DNA from: Pseudomonas syringae CC1557
GTDB lineage: Bacteria > Pseudomonadota > Gammaproteobacteria > Pseudomonadales > Pseudomonadaceae
Length of the DNA stretch: 64,000 nt
Reading direction: 5' to 3'
Assembly (NCBI RefSeq): GCF_000452705.1
Contig: NZ_CP007014.1
Coordinates: forward strand, 3,845,501 to 3,909,500
How positions within the stretch are numbered: the first letter of the stretch is position 1; every line of letters begins with the position of its first letter. The notes under the pieces were generated by a model that did not search any database, was not told the DNA's origin, and saw only the letters and a list, made by a program, of their open reading frames with translations. Made by a program: the position numbers and the translations under genes. This document shows positions 1-8,979 of this stretch, piece by piece.

Positions 1-459
1 AATCGACACGCCTGCCAGCACATACGCCGTTGCCTTCACGCCCTCCCTGCCCGGCCGCAAGCGAGGTCCGAGCGAACCGGCAATTGTCCAGAATCCCCCC
101 AATGCAAAGCCGAGCAACACCCTGCCGGCAAGGGTCAGCCAGAACTGTCCGGATAACGCCACGATCAGGTTGGAGACCAGCAATATCGACAGCAGGCCCA
201 GCAACAGGCGCTTGCGGTCGACATGACTGAACAGGGCAATACAGGAAGGCGCAGAAATAGCCGCGAGAAGGCCGGGAACAGCCATCATCAGGCCTGCCTG
301 GCTGACGCTGGTTCCGAGCTCACGAGCGATATCGGGCAGCAGTCCTACAGGGAGAAATTCCGTGGTAACGGTGGCGAACGATCCGAGCGATACGCTGCCA
401 ACGGCCCACCATGAAGCGGGTTGAGTATCGAGGTTTCCAGCAGTTTCAAAGCGACTCAC
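1..459 (-). CDS. MFS transporter, N-terminal part (gene continues beyond the window)
   Basis: Reading the minus strand from a GTG at 459 gives 153 uninterrupted codons running off the left edge. The product begins MSRFETAGNLDTQPASWWAV and shows four hydrophobic segments separated by short loops. The loop HVDRKRLLLG between helices 2 and 3 fits the basic inter-helix motif of major facilitator proteins. The layout resembles sugar or drug efflux MFS proteins of the AraJ/YdhP/NepI type (DHA1), which export small molecules across the inner membrane by proton antiport; the substrate cannot be read. The start is moderately sure: the frame is open further upstream and the ribosome site before the GTG is weak. 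The C-terminal half is not in view. Confidence 0.75.
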   Translation of the reverse strand, partial: MSRFETAGNLDTQPASWWAVGSVSLGSFATVTTEFLPVGLLPDIARELGTSVSQAGLMMAVPGLLAAISAPSCIALFSHVDRKRLLLGLLSILLVSNLIVALSGQFWLTLAGRVLLGFALGGFWTIAGSLGPRLRPGREGVKATAYVLAGVSI

Positions 460-571
460 AGCGATTCCAGAATTCAGGTTTTTCGGCAACTGGCCAGTCT
501 GACCAGCGCATGGATGCGCGCAACCCTAACGTGTAAACCGGGGCTGAATCCACCTTGGGGACGTAAAAGAG

Positions 572-619
572 GACGCAGAGCATCCGGAACGGCATGCCGA
601 CGCGGAGCGTCGCACGATA
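572..619 (-). repeat. REP-like palindromic repeat, copy 1
   Basis: Reading the minus strand, this shares the unit TCGTGCCGACGCTCCGCGTC, followed by a GGCATGC spacer and a GATGCTCTGCGTC half, with copies at 12871-12916, 27304-27353, 27411-27460 and 27811-27860. Each unit holds two short inverted repeats and can form two small hairpins. This is typical of dispersed extragenic palindromes in pseudomonads. It lies between the MFS gene and the sugar dehydrogenase gene and is non-coding. Confidence 0.7.
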
Positions 620-637
620 ATTGAGATGAGTACCGAA

Positions 638-666
638 CGAATGCCAATGCAGAGCATTGGCATTCG
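638..666 (-). terminator. Perfect 13-bp inverted repeat after the sugar dehydrogenase gene
   Basis: The arms 638-650 and 654-666 are exactly complementary with a 3-nt loop. They lie 16 bases past the stop codon of the minus-strand dehydrogenase gene. There is no clear U-run after the stem, so it may be a weak terminator or an mRNA-stabilising hairpin. Confidence 0.5.
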
Positions 667-681
667 AGTCGCAAGCGCCGG

Positions 682-1974
682 TTACTTGTTGCGGGTCACT
701 CTCCAGACAGTGTTGGCCAGGTCGTCGGCAATGATCAGCGCGCCCTTCGGATCGACCGTAACACCCACTGGCCGACCGCGAGTCTTGCCGTCAGCACCCC
801 GGAAACCCGTCGCGAAGTCCACCGGCTCACCCGCTGGGCGGCCATTGGCAAACGGCACGAAGATCACCTTGTAGCCAACCGGGTTATCGCGGTTCCAACT
901 GCCGTGTTCGCCGACGAAGACGCCGTCCGCAAACTTGTCACCCATGGCCGGGATCGAGAACGACACGCCCAGTGCGGCAACGTGTGAACCCAGGCTGTAA
1001 TCGGGTTTGATCGCAGCAGCCACCTTGGCCGGGTTTTGCGGCTGAGCGCGAGAATCCACGTTCTGGCCCCAATAGCTGTAAGGCCAGCCGTAAAAGGCGC
1101 CCTCCTTCACCGACGTCAGGTAATCCGGAACCAGATCAGGCCCCAGCTCGTCACGTTCGTTGACCACCGTCCACAACTGCCCGGTGCCCGGCTGAATGGC
1201 CAGCGCTGTCGGGTTACGCAGGCCAGTCGCGTAAGGCTTGTGGGCGCCTGTCGCGGCGTCGATCTGCCAGACCATCGCGCGATCAATCTCGACCTCCATA
1301 CCGCGCTCGGTCACGTTACTGTTCGAACCGATACCGACGTAAAGAAAACGACCATCAGGGCTCACGGTCAGCGCTTTGGTCCAGTGATGGTTGATCGCCG
1401 AAGGCAGGTCCGTCACTTTGACCGGCTCGCCGCTCGCCTTGGTCTGACCTTCCTGATAATCGAAGCGCACTAGAGCGTCCTGGTTAGCGACATACAGTTT
1501 GCCATTCGCAAAAGCCAGGCCATAAGGCGCATTGAGATTTTCAGCAAAGACCGTCTTCAGCTCGTACTTGCCGTCGCCATCCGCATCACGCAGCAGCGTC
1601 AGGCGGTTGCCGCCTTTGACCTTGGTATTGCCCTGCGCCTTGATGACGCTGGCGATCACATCTTTGGGCTTGAGCTTGGCAGCACTGCCACCACGGCCTT
1701 CCGCAATCAGAATATCGCCATTGGGCAGCACGATGGACTGACGCGGAATGCTCAGATCGGTGGCAATCGCGGTAATACTGTACCCCTCGGGTACGCTCGG
1801 CTTTTGATCACCCCATGCAACCGGCTCGGCAATCTTCATGCTTGGCAACAGGCCACGTTGCGGCTCCGGCAGTTTAGGGTCCGGGCCACGTGCCTGAGTG
1901 CTGTCCGCCTCGCCACCACATGCGCTCAGCAGCAGCGCCATACTCAATGCAGTCAGTGCATGGATATTTTTCAT
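682..1974 (-). CDS. PQQ-type sorbosone/aldose dehydrogenase family lipoprotein
   Basis: This 430-residue protein starts MKNIHALTALSMALLLSACGG: a lipoprotein signal with lipobox LSAC, so it is probably anchored in the periplasm. The body is a six-bladed beta-propeller of the GSDH/L-sorbosone dehydrogenase family, with PNGDILIAEGRGG, APYGLAFANGKLYVAN, GLRNPTALAIQPGTG, the VNERDELG segment, and WNRDNPVGYKV near the end. Family members oxidise sugars or aldehydes with pyrroloquinoline quinone and pass electrons to the respiratory chain; the substrate here is unknown. The ATG at 1974 has a GGAGGTG ribosome site and is preferred to an in-frame start 13 codons earlier because the signal peptide then begins properly. 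The start overlaps the stop of the upstream DUF2231 gene (ATGA), so the two are translationally coupled. Confidence 0.85.
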   Translation of the reverse strand: MKNIHALTALSMALLLSACGGEADSTQARGPDPKLPEPQRGLLPSMKIAEPVAWGDQKPSVPEGYSITAIATDLSIPRQSIVLPNGDILIAEGRGGSAAKLKPKDVIASVIKAQGNTKVKGGNRLTLLRDADGDGKYELKTVFAENLNAPYGLAFANGKLYVANQDALVRFDYQEGQTKASGEPVKVTDLPSAINHHWTKALTVSPDGRFLYVGIGSNSNVTERGMEVEIDRAMVWQIDAATGAHKPYATGLRNPTALAIQPGTGQLWTVVNERDELGPDLVPDYLTSVKEGAFYGWPYSYWGQNVDSRAQPQNPAKVAAAIKPDYSLGSHVAALGVSFSIPAMGDKFADGVFVGEHGSWNRDNPVGYKVIFVPFANGRPAGEPVDFATGFRGADGKTRGRPVGVTVDPKGALIIADDLANTVWRVTRNK

Positions 1975-2399
1975 TCTGCACCTCCAGAACGCAGACTGGT
2001 CAGACCTGTCCACGTCGCAACACCGGCCAGAACAGTCACGATGACCGACAGAATCAGGCCCGACGGCATGACCGCCCAGGCATCTTTTGCATGTTCAAAC
2101 GCGTTGACCAGCCCCAGCAAAAAGGTCGCCAGCAACAGCAGGAAATACGCTACAGGACGCCCGGCCTTATGATCGGCACGGATCAGGTTTACCAACGCAA
2201 ACAGCAGCGCCAGCCCGCAAAACAGCAGGGCTCCGGCAATCAGCCAGGCCGCGAAGTTGCTCCATTGGATCTGAAAGGTCTGGTAGTAGGCGATATCACT
2301 CAGCAATCCGCCAAGAAACAAAGGCACGGTTCCGGCGAGCAAGGTCGCGTGTAGCGGGCCTGGCGTGCAGCGGTAGACGGGATGGGGGGTAACGGTCAT
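1971..2399 (-). CDS. DUF2231-type inner-membrane protein
   Basis: This 142-residue protein has four predicted membrane helices: around residues 20-35, 48-70, 83-103 and 113-133. The opening HPVYRCTPGPLHATLLAGTVP and the four-helix layout fit the DUF2231 family of small membrane proteins, which are often encoded beside cytochromes or sugar dehydrogenases. No enzymatic function is established. It is first in a two-gene operon: its TGA overlaps the ATG of the PQQ-type dehydrogenase by 4 bp. A role in supporting or coupling that periplasmic dehydrogenase to the membrane is plausible but inferred. Confidence 0.8.
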   Translation of the reverse strand: MTVTPHPVYRCTPGPLHATLLAGTVPLFLGGLLSDIAYYQTFQIQWSNFAAWLIAGALLFCGLALLFALVNLIRADHKAGRPVAYFLLLLATFLLGLVNAFEHAKDAWAVMPSGLILSVIVTVLAGVATWTGLTSLRSGGAE

Positions 2400-2545
2400 G
2401 ACGGCTCCTTATCGTTCGGCGACCCTGGGTCGATGCTCAATGCGAATGCGCTGGCCTTTCGGGGTCGCGCTGACTGCGCATAAGGAAGGATCATGTTGCC
2501 GAAGCGATAGTTCAGCGTTTTTCATTTCGAAATATGTTGAAAGCT

Positions 2546-2689
2546 TTACAGGCCGGCTGACAACTTGTTCCGGCGACAGCGTTCAGAGCAGTAGCGAACC
2601 TCGTCCCAGCAACGCGCCCACTTCTTGCGCCAGGTGAACGGCAGCCCGCAGACCGCGCAGGTTTTGACCGGCAACTCACTCTTTTTCAA
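2546..2689 (-). CDS. DUF2256 small zinc-ribbon-like protein
   Basis: This 47-residue protein has two Cys pairs, [10 protein letters not shown] and [11 protein letters not shown], separated by the conserved [13 protein letters not shown] segment. It matches DUF2256, a family commonly encoded next to cryptochrome/photolyase genes. The cysteines probably bind zinc; function is unknown. It starts with TTG at 2689, the TTG overlapping the photolyase TGA (TTGA), with GGGGAGG as ribosome site inside the photolyase tail. A longer frame starting at 2740 would lie in the photolyase gene and is not supported. The tight coupling implies co-production with the photolyase. Confidence 0.85.
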   Translation of the reverse strand: MKKSELPVKTCAVCGLPFTWRKKWARCWDEVRYCSERCRRNKLSAGL

Positions 2690-4224
2690 AGCGCCTCCCC
2701 GGCATCCAGTCTCGCCAGTAAATGCTCGCCCCGCTCCCACAGTGCCTGTTGCTTGGGCTCGGCCATGCGATCAAGGTTTTTATAGATAATCGCCATGCGC
2801 TGATTGCGACGCAACAGGTCGCCATGGCGCATCAGGAAATGCCAGTAAAGCGCGTTGAACGGACAGGCATCGTCAGTCGTACTTTCAGTTACTTTGTATG
2901 CGCAGCCACGGCAGTAATCGGACATACGCTTGATGTACTGGCCGCTGGCGCAGTAAGGCTTGGAGCCCAGATAACCACCATCGGCATGCATGACCATGCC
3001 CAGCGTGTTGGGCAACTCGGCCCAGTCGAACGCGTCCATGTAGATCGCCAGATACCACTCGCAGATCTGCTCCGGCACGATACCGGCCAGCAAGGCAAAG
3101 TTGCCGGTCACCATCAAACGTTGAATATGGTGAGCGTAGGCATGTTTCAGGCTCTGGCCAATCGCCTGACTCATGCAGTTCATCCTGGTTTCGCCAGTCC
3201 AGTAAAACTCGGGAAGCGGCCGACTGTTGCCGAACAGATTGCCGCTGGCATAGTCGGGCATTTTCAGCCAGTAGACGCCGCGCACATATTCCCGCCAGCC
3301 AATCAACTGGCGGATAAAACCTTCCGCAGCGTTCAGCGCAACCCTGCCCGACCAGTACGCAGACTCCACATCGCTGCAGACCTGGCGCAGGTCCAGCAGA
3401 CCGATATTCAGCGCAGCACTGATCCGCGCATGAAACAGAAAAGGCTCATCAGTGGCCATCGCGTCCTGATAATCGCCGAACCCGGCCAGGCCATAATCCA
3501 GAAAGTATTGCCACAGCGCCTGAGCATCGACGTGCGTGACGGGATAGTCGAAGGGCTCCAGCGAGCCGTAATGGCCAGCGAAACGCTCACCCACCAGCGC
3601 CAGCACATCGCGGGTGATGGCATCGGCGGAAAAGCGCATCGGGTAAGGCGCCGCCACGCCTTTAGGCAACGCCTTGCGGTTTTCCGCATCGAAATTCCAC
3701 GCCCCTCCAACCGGCGTACCGTCGCCATTCAGCAACAGCCTGCTCTTGCGCCGCATCTCCCGGTAGAAAAACTCCATGCGCAATTGCTTCTTACCATGCG
3801 CCCACGACGAGAACTCTTCGCGGGAACAGAGAAAGCGCGTATCGGCATGCCAATGAATCGGCAACCCGCAGTCCTTGATCGACTGTTCCAGACGCCAGTC
3901 ACCGCATTCAGTGACGTGCAGTTCCTCAGCGTGCAGAGCAGCCTGCCAACGCCGCAATTCTCCCGGTACCGAACCCGCGTTCTCAGGATCATCGAGCGTA
4001 ACGTACTGCACCCGAATCCCACGCCCCCGCAGCGCCTCGGCAAAATGCCGCATGGCACTGAAGATCAGCGCGATTTTCTGCGGATGATGCGGCACATGAC
4101 TCGCCTCCTCCATCACCTCGACCAGCAAGACCGTGTCGTGCTCGGGGTTGAGGCCTTGCAGGGAAGCGAGGTCGAACGAAAGTTGGTCGCCGAGGACGAG
4201 ATGGAGTCGAGAGGATTGCGTCAT
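2686..4224 (-). CDS. CryB/PhrB-type iron-sulfur (6-4) photolyase or cryptochrome
   Basis: This 512-residue protein opens with [20 protein letters not shown], typical of the 'deoxyribodipyrimidine photolyase-related' family (FeS-BCP). These flavoproteins bind FAD, usually a lumazine antenna and a 4Fe-4S cluster; characterised members repair (6-4) photoproducts or act as blue-light receptors. Four cysteines fit the cluster ligands: one in [10 protein letters not shown] (about residue 349), two in [10 protein letters not shown] (about 437 and 440) and one in [11 protein letters not shown] (about 452), spaced as in Agrobacterium PhrB. It is followed by, and overlaps, the DUF2256 gene. A candidate LitR/CarH operator lies 25 bp upstream, suggesting induction by light. 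Whether it repairs DNA or signals cannot be told from sequence. Confidence 0.9.
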   Translation of the reverse strand: MTQSSRLHLVLGDQLSFDLASLQGLNPEHDTVLLVEVMEEASHVPHHPQKIALIFSAMRHFAEALRGRGIRVQYVTLDDPENAGSVPGELRRWQAALHAEELHVTECGDWRLEQSIKDCGLPIHWHADTRFLCSREEFSSWAHGKKQLRMEFFYREMRRKSRLLLNGDGTPVGGAWNFDAENRKALPKGVAAPYPMRFSADAITRDVLALVGERFAGHYGSLEPFDYPVTHVDAQALWQYFLDYGLAGFGDYQDAMATDEPFLFHARISAALNIGLLDLRQVCSDVESAYWSGRVALNAAEGFIRQLIGWREYVRGVYWLKMPDYASGNLFGNSRPLPEFYWTGETRMNCMSQAIGQSLKHAYAHHIQRLMVTGNFALLAGIVPEQICEWYLAIYMDAFDWAELPNTLGMVMHADGGYLGSKPYCASGQYIKRMSDYCRGCAYKVTESTTDDACPFNALYWHFLMRHGDLLRRNQRMAIIYKNLDRMAEPKQQALWERGEHLLARLDAGEAL

Positions 4225-4248
4225 GGTGGCGTTCGCCCCGATAAAAGT

Positions 4249-4272
4249 TGTACCAATGTAATTTCCTGTACA
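4249..4272 (-). promoter_or_regulatory. Candidate LitR/CarH-type light-responsive operator
   Basis: On the plus strand the sequence is TGTACC, 12 bases, TGTACA: two near-identical palindromic half-sites. This fits the TGTACA-N12-TGTACA pattern I recall for B12-dependent or class II LitR (MerR-family) regulators controlling light-induced photolyase/cryptochrome genes in Pseudomonas. It lies 25 bp before the photolyase start. No litR gene is in the window. Confidence 0.5.
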
Positions 4273-4407
4273 AGTATTTCATAGCGATTTTTATAGGCTT
4301 CACGTGGGACCAAAGTCTTTTTCATATTTCCACGCCCTGAAAATGTGAAAATTTTGTCAACTATTTGGCCGAAGCGTCTTTTTCTGGCAGAAACAACCTG
4401 TCACACT

Positions 4408-4438
4408 AATGAGAATAGTTAGCAACATCATTATCATC
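4408..4438 (+). promoter_or_regulatory. Partial Fur box before the siderophore receptor
   Basis: AATGAGAAT and ATCATTATC match the two arms of the Fur consensus but are separated by about 10 bases rather than fused into one 19-bp palindrome. The site is 34 bp upstream of the receptor ATG, so iron repression is likely though the exact binding array is uncertain. Confidence 0.5.
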
Positions 4439-4471
4439 CGGCCATGGACGGCTTCAGGGAGTGTCAGGTTC

Positions 4472-6640
4472 ATGTCGGGGCAACAATCGCAAAGCCGTTT
4501 CTCTTTCACTCCAGCCCTGCTGACAATGGGCATCTGGATCGCAACTTCTCAGTCCGTACATGCCGCTGACACACAGGGCACAGGCGCGGCGCCAGCTACA
4601 ACGATGGAACTCGGGGCAACGGAAATCAGCAGTGATCAGTTGGGCTCCACCACCGAAGGCAGCAAGTCCTACACCACCGGTGCCATGCAGACGGCGACGA
4701 AATTGCCGCTGAGCATGCGTGAAACGCCGCAGGCGGTGACGGTTGTCACCCGCCAGCGCATGGACGATCAGGCCATGACCAGCGTCAACGATGTGGTCAA
4801 GTACACGCCTGGCCTGTTTCTTGATCAATCCAGCGGACCTGGCCGTCAAACCTATACGTCACGCGGCTTTGATATCGACAACATCATGTACGACGGCCTG
4901 CCCGCCTCCTACTCGGGCTACACAGCAGGCGTGCAGCCCAATCTTGCTATGTTCGATCACGTTGAAGTGATCAGAGGCGCTACCGGCCTGACGACAGGCT
5001 CTGGCAACCCTTCGGCAGCGATCAACATGGTGCGCAAACGCCCTACCGCCGAGCCGCAGGTCAGCCTCACCGGCACCGTCGGAAGCTGGGACGACTACCG
5101 TGGCGTATTCGATGCCTCCGGCCCGCTGAACGACAGCCGCACAGTGCGGGGCCGGATGGTCGGTTCCTGGCAGGACGCGAACAGCTTCCGCGACAAGGAA
5201 AAGAGTGATCACGGCGTATTTTACGGCGTGCTCGAAGCCGACCTGACGGATGCGACGACTGCAACCTTCGGCCTGTCGCGCCAGGAAGATCAGACCAACC
5301 TGTTCTGGGGCGGTCTGCCACTTGGCACTGACGGCCACCACTTGAACCTGTCGCGCTCGACTTATCCCGGTTCTGATTGGGAAAACAAGAAAATCCAGAT
5401 CGACACCGTGTTCGGTGAACTGGAGCATCGCTTCGACAACGACTGGAAACTGCACGCTGCGGGCTCCAGCTCGTCGCTGGACGGTCTGTTTTCGGGCACC
5501 TATCTTTCTCGCTATAACGGTCCGCTGGAGACGACGGCTTATCAGTCAAAGCCGGATGAAAAGCAGACCGCGTTCGATGTCTACGCCAGTGGCCCGGTGG
5601 AAGCCTTTGGCCGCACCCATGAAGTGGTGGTCGGCACCAGTCGGCGCGTCTACGACAAGACCAGCAAGGAATACAGCCCATATGACACCGGGCTGCCCAT
5701 TGGCGCACCGAAGCCTGACTTCGTCCGCGATGGCAAAACCCATAGCATCGCCACGCAGGATGCGGTTTACCTCACCACCCGCCTGAGCCTGGCCGACCCG
5801 CTGACGCTGATTCTTGGCAGTCGCCTGGACTGGTATGACTACGATGATCGGGCGGGCGACGAAGACTTCAAGGTCACCCGCAACCTGACGCGCTATGCGG
5901 GCCTGATCTACACGCTGGATGAACAGCATTCCGTGTACGCCAGCTACACCGACATTTTCAACCCGCAGGACTATCAGGATCTGTCCGGCAAGGTGCTCGA
6001 CCCGGTGGAGGGCAAGAACTATGAAGTCGGTATCAAGGGCGAGTACTTCAACGGCGCGCTCAACGCCAGCCTGGCAGTGTTCCAGATCGACCAAAAGAAC
6101 CGCGCAACACAGTCGGCGACCCAGCAAGGCTGCGCGGTGCTCACTTGCTACGATGCCGCCGGCATGGTCCGTAGCCAGGGTATCGACCTGGAACTGCAAG
6201 GCGCGCTGACCGAAAACTGGCAGGTCGGCGCAGGCTATACCTACACCCGCACCCACTACCTCAAAGACTTCGATGCAACGAAAAAGAACCAGCAATTCGA
6301 CACCGATACACCCGAGCATCTGTTCAAGCTCTCGACGGTCTATCGCCTTCAGGGCGCACTGGAAAAAATGCGCGTCGGCGGCAACGTTTACTGGCAGAGC
6401 CGCATGTACAACGATATTGCCCTCACCGACAGCAGCTATCGCCTGGAACAGGGCAGTTACGCGGTCGCCGACCTGATGGCCGGGTATCAGGTCAGCAAGC
6501 ATCTGGACCTGCAATTGAACGCCAACAACATCTTCGATCGCGTGTACTACACCGCGATTGGCACCAGCAGTGTCTGGGGTTCGACTGACACTTATGGCAA
6601 CCCGCGCAGCTATGCGTTGACTGCGAAATACAGCTTCTGA
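4472..6640 (+). CDS. TonB-dependent siderophore receptor
   Basis: This 722-residue outer-membrane protein has a signal peptide ending VHA-AD at about residue 33, a plug domain (about 70-190) with RETPQAVTVVTRQRM, DVVKYTPGLF, TYTSRGFDIDNIMYDGLP, FDHVEVIRGATGL and GNPSAAINMVRKRP, then a 22-strand barrel ending in the conserved terminal Phe (SYALTAKYSF). It resembles the FhuE/FpvA/FoxA group of ferric-siderophore receptors. There is no N-terminal signalling domain, so it should not drive a sigma/anti-sigma cascade. The ATG at 4472 was chosen over 4409 because the signal peptide begins there; the earlier one sits inside the Fur-like site. It stands alone, so it may take up a foreign siderophore. 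The ligand is unknown. Confidence 0.9.
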   Translation: MSGQQSQSRFSFTPALLTMGIWIATSQSVHAADTQGTGAAPATTMELGATEISSDQLGSTTEGSKSYTTGAMQTATKLPLSMRETPQAVTVVTRQRMDDQAMTSVNDVVKYTPGLFLDQSSGPGRQTYTSRGFDIDNIMYDGLPASYSGYTAGVQPNLAMFDHVEVIRGATGLTTGSGNPSAAINMVRKRPTAEPQVSLTGTVGSWDDYRGVFDASGPLNDSRTVRGRMVGSWQDANSFRDKEKSDHGVFYGVLEADLTDATTATFGLSRQEDQTNLFWGGLPLGTDGHHLNLSRSTYPGSDWENKKIQIDTVFGELEHRFDNDWKLHAAGSSSSLDGLFSGTYLSRYNGPLETTAYQSKPDEKQTAFDVYASGPVEAFGRTHEVVVGTSRRVYDKTSKEYSPYDTGLPIGAPKPDFVRDGKTHSIATQDAVYLTTRLSLADPLTLILGSRLDWYDYDDRAGDEDFKVTRNLTRYAGLIYTLDEQHSVYASYTDIFNPQDYQDLSGKVLDPVEGKNYEVGIKGEYFNGALNASLAVFQIDQKNRATQSATQQGCAVLTCYDAAGMVRSQGIDLELQGALTENWQVGAGYTYTRTHYLKDFDATKKNQQFDTDTPEHLFKLSTVYRLQGALEKMRVGGNVYWQSRMYNDIALTDSSYRLEQGSYAVADLMAGYQVSKHLDLQLNANNIFDRVYYTAIGTSSVWGSTDTYGNPRSYALTAKYSF

Positions 6641-6649
6641 TCGTGAACC

Positions 6650-6681
6650 ACGCCGCTACCGGGCAGGCTCGGTAGCGGCGT
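6650..6681. terminator. 12-bp inverted repeat between convergent genes
   Basis: Arms 6650-6661 and 6670-6681 are perfectly complementary with an 8-nt loop, placed between the receptor stop and the stop of the convergent ArsR-type gene. There is no U-run, but its place and strength suggest a bidirectional terminator. Confidence 0.6.
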
Positions 6682-6695
6682 AGCCATTGACCGGC

Positions 6696-7379
6696 CTACA
6701 CCCCAAACGCCTTTGCCATCCCGCCTGCCCCTTTGGGCGTCAGATGCAGTGCTCTGGAGTCCAGATGCCGACTCACCCAGCCACGCTTGAGCATCAATTC
6801 CAGCAGTGCCGCCCCCAATGCGCCGCCGATGTGCGGAGAGCGCTCGCTCCAGTCCAGACAGGCATAGGCCAGACGCCTGCGTTGCTGACGTATTGCGTCC
6901 ACGTCAATGCCCAGCGCGGTCAGTGATTCGACTCCCTGCTCACTGAGCACGTAATCCTTGCCCTGCTCACTCAGCCAGCCGGCCTTGAGCACGGCGTCGT
7001 GTAACTTGACGGCGACTTCACCGGCGCAATGGTCGTAACAGGTTCGGGCCTGCCTCAAGGCCGACGGCGTATTGGGCTTGAACGGCACAGCGCTGTGCTG
7101 GGTCAGCGACAGCAAGGCTTCCAGCGCTTGTGCTACCTGCGCGTTGGCCAGTCGATAGTAACGATGCCGCCCTTGCACGAGCATTTCCACCAGGCCCTGT
7201 TCGCGTAAACGGGCGAAGTGACCGCTGGCGGTCGACGCACCAATATCGGCAAGCGCCGCCAGCTCGGTCGCGGTTCGTGCGTGCCCGTCCAGCAGCGCAC
7301 AGAGCATTCGGGATCGAGCAGGATCGGCAATGGCGCCTGCCACTGCCGCCAGCAAGAGGTCTGCTGCTTCAACATCCAT
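6696..7379 (-). CDS. ArsR-family winged-helix transcriptional regulator
   Basis: This 227-residue protein has an N-terminal ArsR-type winged helix at about residues 5-90: AVAGAIADPARSRMLCALLDG, then ATELAALADIGASTASGHFA as helix-turn-helix, then LVEMLVQGRHRYYRL as wing. A longer C-terminal part (about 95-227) with TCYDHCAGEVAVKLHDAVLK and a second winged-helix-like end is typical of a Pseudomonas subgroup of ArsR regulators. The Cys and His residues of TCYDHC could bind a metal or sense redox, but this is inference. The start at 7379 has AGGGATGG upstream; an in-frame start 25 codons earlier overlaps the intergenic region and is not favoured. It is divergent from the MFS gene at 7453 and probably represses it. 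Confidence 0.85.
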   Translation of the reverse strand: MDVEAADLLLAAVAGAIADPARSRMLCALLDGHARTATELAALADIGASTASGHFARLREQGLVEMLVQGRHRYYRLANAQVAQALEALLSLTQHSAVPFKPNTPSALRQARTCYDHCAGEVAVKLHDAVLKAGWLSEQGKDYVLSEQGVESLTALGIDVDAIRQQRRRLAYACLDWSERSPHIGGALGAALLELMLKRGWVSRHLDSRALHLTPKGAGGMAKAFGV

Positions 7380-7452
7380 AGTTCGGCCATCCCTGAAGTG
7401 TTCGCGTAGGCGGTGATCATACTGCTGCCAAACCACTTGAAGGGATTCCCCC

Positions 7453-8730
7453 ATGCATCAATCGCGTTTTTTTGGCAGACACGTCGTCGCGGCTACGTTC
7501 CTGATGGCTGTTTTTGGCTGGGGAATCGGCTTTTACGGCCCACCGATATTCATGTATGCGGTTATACAAAGAACCGGCTGGTCGCCCGCCCTGTGCGCGA
7601 CTGCCGTGACGGTACATTTTCTGGCAGGGACACTGATCGTCATCAATCTGCCTGCGCTCTATAGGCGCATAGGTCTCCCGTGGACAACCGTATCAGGGGC
7701 AGTCATTCTCGCCGTCGGCGTCTTCGGATGGTCGATTGCCCTGCAGCCCTGGCACCTGTTCATCGCTGCGATGCTGAGCGGTTTCGGATGGGTGACGATG
7801 GGCGCGGCAGCGGTCAACGCAACCATCTCGCCCTGGTTTATCAGCAAGCGCCCCGGGGCATTGGCGATGGCCTATAACGGCGCGAGCATCGGCGGTGTGG
7901 TCTTTTCGTCAGGCTGGGTATACCTGATCGGCAGGTTCGGGTTCAGCATCGCGGCAATCGTGGTGGGTGTGCTTTCAATCGCCGTGATTGCCCTGCTCGC
8001 TTTTAGCGTATTCCGGTTCAGACCTGAACATCTGGGCCAACACCCCGACGGCATTCTCCAGTCAGCCATTGATCTGCCTTCATTCAAGGACGCTGCCCCC
8101 ATACCGTTGCACAGTAACCGGCAATTCATCACGCTGGCCGCTGCTATGTCACTCGGCCTGTTTGCGCAGATAGGCCTGATCAGTCAGATGTTCCTGCTGC
8201 TGGTGGGTCATGTCACTGAACAGCGCGCAGGGCTGGCAATGGGCATCGCGACGGCCAGCGCCATCGCCGGCAGATCGCTGTCCGCCAGACTGATTCCGCG
8301 CAGCCCCTATCGGCGCAACGTCGCCTGCCTGAGTTATGGCTGTCAGTTGCTGGGCTGTCTGGCCTTGCTGTTTATCAGCGTAAACCCTGCGTGGTTATGG
8401 GCCGGGATGATTCTTTTTGGGCTGGGCATCGGTAATGCGACTTCGTTGCCGCCACTGATCGCGCAGGCCGAATTCCCCCGTCAGCAGGTAGCACGCGTGG
8501 TGACGTTGATTGTTGCTATTGCACAAGGCTGTTATGCGTTTGCACCGGCATTTTTTGGCGCTGTACGGGCTCTGTTCAGTGGGCCGCACAGTGAGCAACT
8601 GACCTTGACGCTGGCTGCGGGTATTCAAGGGCTGGCGATGCTGGCGCTTATCAGCGGTCTTCGCACGCATCAAAAAGCCGTCAAAAATAGGCAAAAACAG
8701 AGTGATCGCTCTGTTTCTATAAAAGAATAA
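7453..8730 (+). CDS. MFS transporter
   Basis: This 425-residue protein has about 12 hydrophobic segments, starting with VVAATFLMAVFGWGIGFYGPPIFM, and GAVILAVGVFGWSIALQPWHL farther in. It resembles monocarboxylate/oxalate-formate-type MFS proteins (GPPIFMYAVIQRTGWSPAL at the first periplasmic loop is seen in that group). The substrate is unknown. AAGGGATT precedes the ATG at 7453. It is divergent from the ArsR-type regulator, with 73 bp between the starts, so it is probably controlled by it. The C-terminus is basic and short of any extra domain. Confidence 0.85.
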   Translation: MHQSRFFGRHVVAATFLMAVFGWGIGFYGPPIFMYAVIQRTGWSPALCATAVTVHFLAGTLIVINLPALYRRIGLPWTTVSGAVILAVGVFGWSIALQPWHLFIAAMLSGFGWVTMGAAAVNATISPWFISKRPGALAMAYNGASIGGVVFSSGWVYLIGRFGFSIAAIVVGVLSIAVIALLAFSVFRFRPEHLGQHPDGILQSAIDLPSFKDAAPIPLHSNRQFITLAAAMSLGLFAQIGLISQMFLLLVGHVTEQRAGLAMGIATASAIAGRSLSARLIPRSPYRRNVACLSYGCQLLGCLALLFISVNPAWLWAGMILFGLGIGNATSLPPLIAQAEFPRQQVARVVTLIVAIAQGCYAFAPAFFGAVRALFSGPHSEQLTLTLAAGIQGLAMLALISGLRTHQKAVKNRQKQSDRSVSIKE

Positions 8731-8979
8731 TTATTTCTTTAAACGCTGTAAAAACAATAAAATATTGCTTAAAAAGTTAAATTCTTGCTTTTTAAAATCG
8801 ATATTTTATAAAAATAAAGATCTTAAAAACAAACTTATCGAATATATAAAATTACACTCGTGTATTTTATATTCCTGTACTTCTCATTCGTCACACGTTC
8901 TTGAAACTGCCCGCCAGTGCCCATGGGCGGCTGGCGGACATACCCACTTGCCTCACACTTCTGTTCGGAGACTTTCCCG
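8731..8979. other. AT-rich intergenic region with a strong hairpin
   Basis: Positions 8731 to about 8900 are strikingly AT-rich against the surrounding GC-rich DNA, with many A and T runs. I see no protein gene in it. At 8911-8937 CCGCCAG and CTGGCGG flank the palindrome GCCCATGGGC, giving a strong hairpin 43 bp before the small exported protein; it could be a terminator for the MFS gene or a leader structure. The AT-rich tract may be an H-NS/MvaT-bound region or a promoter area. Confidence 0.5.

Noticed and set aside
2722..4284. Plus-strand frame of 520 codons
   Set aside because: Antisense to the photolyase gene, which has clear family motifs; high GC produces long shadow frames.
7390..7450. 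Imperfect inverted repeat CCCTGAAGTG / CACTTGAAGGG as operator between ArsR and MFS genes
   Set aside because: The arms coincide with the two ribosome-binding sites of the divergent genes, and the repeat is offset by one base; not good evidence for an operator.
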